In this document: positions 61,412 to 64,000 of the stretch, piece after piece | Position numbering within the stretch: the stretch's first letter is position 1 | Layout: the number at the start of each line of letters is the position of its first letter | Source: Laburnicola sp. R22_1 | Lineage: Eukaryota > Ascomycota > Dothideomycetes > Pleosporales > Didymosphaeriaceae | Assembly (NCBI GenBank): GCA_014281115.1 | Contig: JACONQ010000014.1 | Coordinates: forward strand, 2,232,001-2,296,000 | Length of the DNA: 64,000 bases | Direction of reading: 5' to 3' | Made by a program: the position numbers and the translations under genes | The notes under the pieces: model-generated | The model's input: the letters and a program-made list of their open reading frames with translations, nothing else | Told to the model about the DNA's origin: nothing | Database searches by the model: none

Positions 61412-61452
61412 TGTCTTTTCTTAGGGTCGATTAAGGCAGTGAGACTCTTAAT

Positions 61453-61688
61453 TGTCAGATTTAATAGTGTTCTGTCACTTTAAGATAATATATTAATAAG
61501 AATTAATAACTGTGATGATTTTATTGTGATGGAGAAGCCCAGCTATCGCGAGAAGTTTCTATCTATGCTAAGGCCCTTGTACTATCTAGGATAGTACAGG
61601 GGCAATGCAAAACAGTAGTGCGCCAGCCTCCTTAGTGTATTTCACAGAGAAATTATCACTAGAATGCACAGTGACCGTCTATCTGACA
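61453..61688 (-). repeat. 5' LTR of the nested copia
   Basis: Partner of 56323-56558. The inner neighbour on the coding strand is attaagagtctcactgcc, also found after the LTR of the outer copia; I cannot match it to a tRNA end by eye. Confidence 0.93.
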
Positions 61689-64000
61689 ACTAGATAGACG
61701 GAAAATTTCCACTATCTAAGCTAGCTTTAATGCGGCATTATATTAATCTAATTCTACAAGCTACCTACTATAATACTCCTTAATCCTTAATTTAGGCACT
61801 ACCTGCCATATCGCGAACAACCTTAATCGATTTGTCTCATTTCGCCCTCTATCGCCTGGAGACTTTATATGGGCTGGAAATACACAAATATAGGTTAAAG
61901 AATATGGCACGGTTTACCTTAAACTAAAGGGCCTGGCTAGACAGCGAATAGTACGCCTTAACAATGTGGCCTATTGCCTAGACCTTCTATGCAACCTAGT
62001 GTCTTTTAGGATACTACGGCGTTAAGGGCTAAAGTAGGATACTAAATTAGAACTTATAAGCCTAAAGCGAGCAGACAACACAGTTATTACTAAGCTGTAA
62101 GAGCTTTATAACTAATAGGTTCTAGAATACTAACCAGAACTAATAGAACAGGCAACCTTCCACACTCACAGAATTACCTCACGCACTAAGAGATCCCCAC
62201 AAAAGGCAGACGCACTGCGATGGCATAAGCGACTAGGGCATCTAGGCCCTAGTGCTCTTAAGCACCTAGTGCAGCAATCTAAGGGGGTGCGGATCAAAGG
62301 CATTACTACAGTACAGTGCGACGCCTGTGGACGAGCTAAATCTAAGAGGTTAATCTGCTAAACACCACAACTAATTAATAAAGGACTAGAAGAACAAGTC
62401 GCAATAGACTTCTATAGCTACAAGGATGGCAGCTTAATAAAAGAGAAGAGCCAAATGCTAATCACTAATCGATACTTAGGACTAATGTGGGATTTCTACT
62501 TTAAGGACAATCGCACGGCTCGATCTATTATCTAAACTTTGGCCACTTTTACAAAGTTTATAAAGAACCAATTTATCCTTATAGTTAAGGTAATTAAAGC
62601 GGACAATAAAATACTCATAGTTAAACAAGAAGTTAATTAATAGTGCACAGCCTAGGGGATTACAATTAAGCCTTTAGCACCTAACACATAAGCACAGAAT
62701 GGGGGAGCTAAACGCTTAGGGGGTGTAATAAAAGACAAAGCCCGGGCAATACAACTTAATGCCAACCTACTATAGGAGATGTGGCTAGAGATTACCTAGT
62801 TAGCTATCTACCTCTATAATTAAACGCTAAACTATGCGAATCACTAGAGAACACTATACAAAGTCTTCTTTATAATAGTGGCCTTCTAGAATAGAGTGAT
62901 TACAGCACTATAAAAGCTAAATTAAACCTATCTTAAGGTATATAGGTGCAAAGCTTTTATAATAACAGATAATATCTACTATAGTAAGAGTAGGCTACAA
63001 TGTCTCAACCCAAAGGCGTGGATTGGATATCTGGTAGGATACTAATCCTCTAACATCTTTTGGATATAGATACCCTCGCTTAGGAAAGTAATTAGCACCT
63101 AGGACGTAATATTTAATAAAGACAGCATCTTTAGCGGAAAGACAGAGGACCTTATAAATAACCTTATGCACAATACCCTTAAAGAGATCGCCGTATAGGT
63201 CCGGTCGGTTAAACTACTATCCACAGCTAAACTAACTAAATTAGAGACAGAGTTGTTTTATAAAGATGAGACAATTTAAGATAACCTATAGAATGAAGAC
63301 CAGCCTAGATATCGACAAGGCAGGAAAGTGAACTATACTTATCCCACTCCGCTAATCACACCACTACTAGTGACACTTCTTGCACAATTACTAGTAGAGG
63401 AAGATAAAGGAAAAGACCACTAACCCTTATTATTAATAGCATACCTATGGGCTGCAGCATTTATGGCCAGTACTAAAGTGGCAAATGTAGGGAACTTTAA
63501 TAGGAAAACATTAGATAAGGCGCGGTTAAAAAGATTGCTCTCTAAAGGATTAAAGCTATATAGGAGCCAGTTGCCTATACTACCTTCCTAACGCAATAAG
63601 CTTAAAGAACATCCACTGTGCGATATGTTTAAGGAAGCTAAGAAACAGCACCTAAACAGTCACCGGGACATGAGATCCTGGACCGAGATACTAGCTAAAA
63701 CAATTAAGCTGACTAGAGAACAGATCCTTAACTATATGTGGGTATACACCTACAAGTTTAATAAACATTACTAACTTAAGAAGTGCAAAGCACGCCTTGT
63801 TGTTCATGGCGATTAACAGAGAAATATCACGTCACAAGATACATATGCGGCAATATTGGCTGGACAATTATTTCGCATGCTTATGGCGATTGCGGCGCGA
63901 TTCGACCTAGAGCTCCTTTAATACAATGTTATGAATGCCTTTGTTTACGTAAAGATTAACCAAGATATATATATAAGGATGCCACAAGGCTACAATAAAC

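Larger units (their letters stand above)
56323..61688 (-). mobile_element. Complete Ty1/copia element inserted in reverse into a copia of the same family
   Basis: Two 236-bp LTRs in direct orientation (56323-56558 and 61453-61688) with tgtcagat and atctgaca ends, differing at only a few C/T or G/A positions. The 5-bp duplication ACTAG lies at 56318-56322 and 61689-61693. Coding is on the minus strand, so the right LTR is 5'. A purine-rich aagctaagggggtg precedes the 3' LTR (56559 on). Length 5366 bp. The outer copia's gag-pol joins precisely across the two ACTAG copies. Confidence 0.95.
55080..63999 (+). pseudogene. copia gag-pol, RIP-mutated, split by the nested copia and incomplete at the right
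   Basis: Gag starts MSLLMLRDLIIVLTNYTNYT at 55080 and reaches the zinc knuckle near 56090, where KCPAY-R-stop-RHSLKDC stands for CPACGQRHSLKDC. After the insertion (56318-61693) it continues LNLGTTCHIANNLN (protease region, about 61790), PLSPGDFIWAG, WHKRLGHLGPSALKHL with CDACGRAK (integrase zinc finger, about 62220-62340), VAIDFYSYKD (about 62400), VIKADNKI (about 62590), and QNGGAKRLGG where the family has a catalytic Glu (now Lys, about 62700). Reverse transcriptase begins at KARLVVHGD (about 63790) and continues to RMPQGYNK at the edge. Stops fit Gln/Trp, fewer than in copies 1 and 2. Confidence 0.82.
54890..64000 (+). mobile_element. Ty1/copia element on the plus strand, running off the window, with a nested reverse copia
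   Basis: 5' LTR about 54890-55038 (tgttgctaaac ... aatctaata), then attaagagtcttactgcc as in the nested element's post-LTR sequence, gag from 55080, and pol resuming at 61694 after the nested copia. The 3' end is outside the window. The internal region is close to that of the nested element although the LTRs differ. Confidence 0.75.

Noticed and set aside
8300..64000. TAA/TAG appear exactly where Gln is expected, as in genomes that read these codons as Gln.
   Set aside because: The less mutated elements in the same window use CAA/CAG for Gln and end with normal stops, TAG also replaces Trp, and catalytic Asp is changed to Asn; all fit CpA-to-TpA mutation and not a variant code.
1..64000. tRNA genes, rRNA genes, telomeric TTAGGG repeats.
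   Set aside because: None seen by reading; AT-rich RIP sequence would in any case make short RNA genes unlikely to survive.

Overview
The window reads as a gene-dead, transposon-packed stretch of a filamentous ascomycete (Pezizomycotina) genome. Almost every recognisable reading frame is broken by TAA or TAG at positions where the family has Gln or Trp. Catalytic Asp is repeatedly Asn, and CpA/TpG are depleted while CpG survives. That is the footprint of repeat-induced point mutation (RIP; C to T in CpA context on either strand). The first 8 kb is GC-balanced and only lightly mutated; from about 8.3 kb onward the DNA is strongly AT-rich. I see no intact host gene, tRNA, rRNA, telomere repeat or CRISPR array.

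Layout. (1) 1-11.8 kb: a nearly full-length xanthine dehydrogenase copy, open at the left window edge, RIP-mutated but without a frameshift I could detect over most of its length, and with a spliceosomal intron. A hAT transposon (261-7788, 8-bp target duplication) cuts it. The hAT in turn carries two different pogo-type elements (2356-4490 and 5631-7766), so this is a three-layer nest. (2) 12.3-15.2 kb: a RIP-killed NB-ARC/TPR (fungal NLR-like) gene with 126-bp in-phase TPR repeats. (3) 15-26.8 kb: several degraded protein-like stretches that I cannot assign, including one on the minus strand (about 16.3-18.6 kb) and an RGG-repeat stretch (24.8-25.05 kb). (4) 26.8-33.4 kb: a Ty3/gypsy 5' end (LTR and gag) interrupted by a Tc1/mariner element with its own intron(s), then a pogo/Fot1-like element. 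(5) 33.4-51.8 kb: two copies of one Ty1/copia family joined through a shared middle LTR. They are interrupted by two more pogo elements of 1839-1841 bp and a solo LTR, and carry an unexplained region of about 2.8 kb after pol. (6) 51.8-64 kb: a third LTR element with a CpG-rich LTR, carrying an Ant1-like Tc1/mariner. It is followed by a copia element on the plus strand into which a complete copia of the same family has inserted in reverse (236-bp LTRs, ACTAG duplication). The outer copia runs off the right edge.

The genes do not form a pathway. What the window records is the order of insertions, read from target duplications and from matching empty sites in sister copies, with RIP acting on successive layers to different degrees. 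The least mutated element is the pogo at 2356-4490: its 46-bp terminal repeats are identical and its only defects are two one-base losses in G5 runs.
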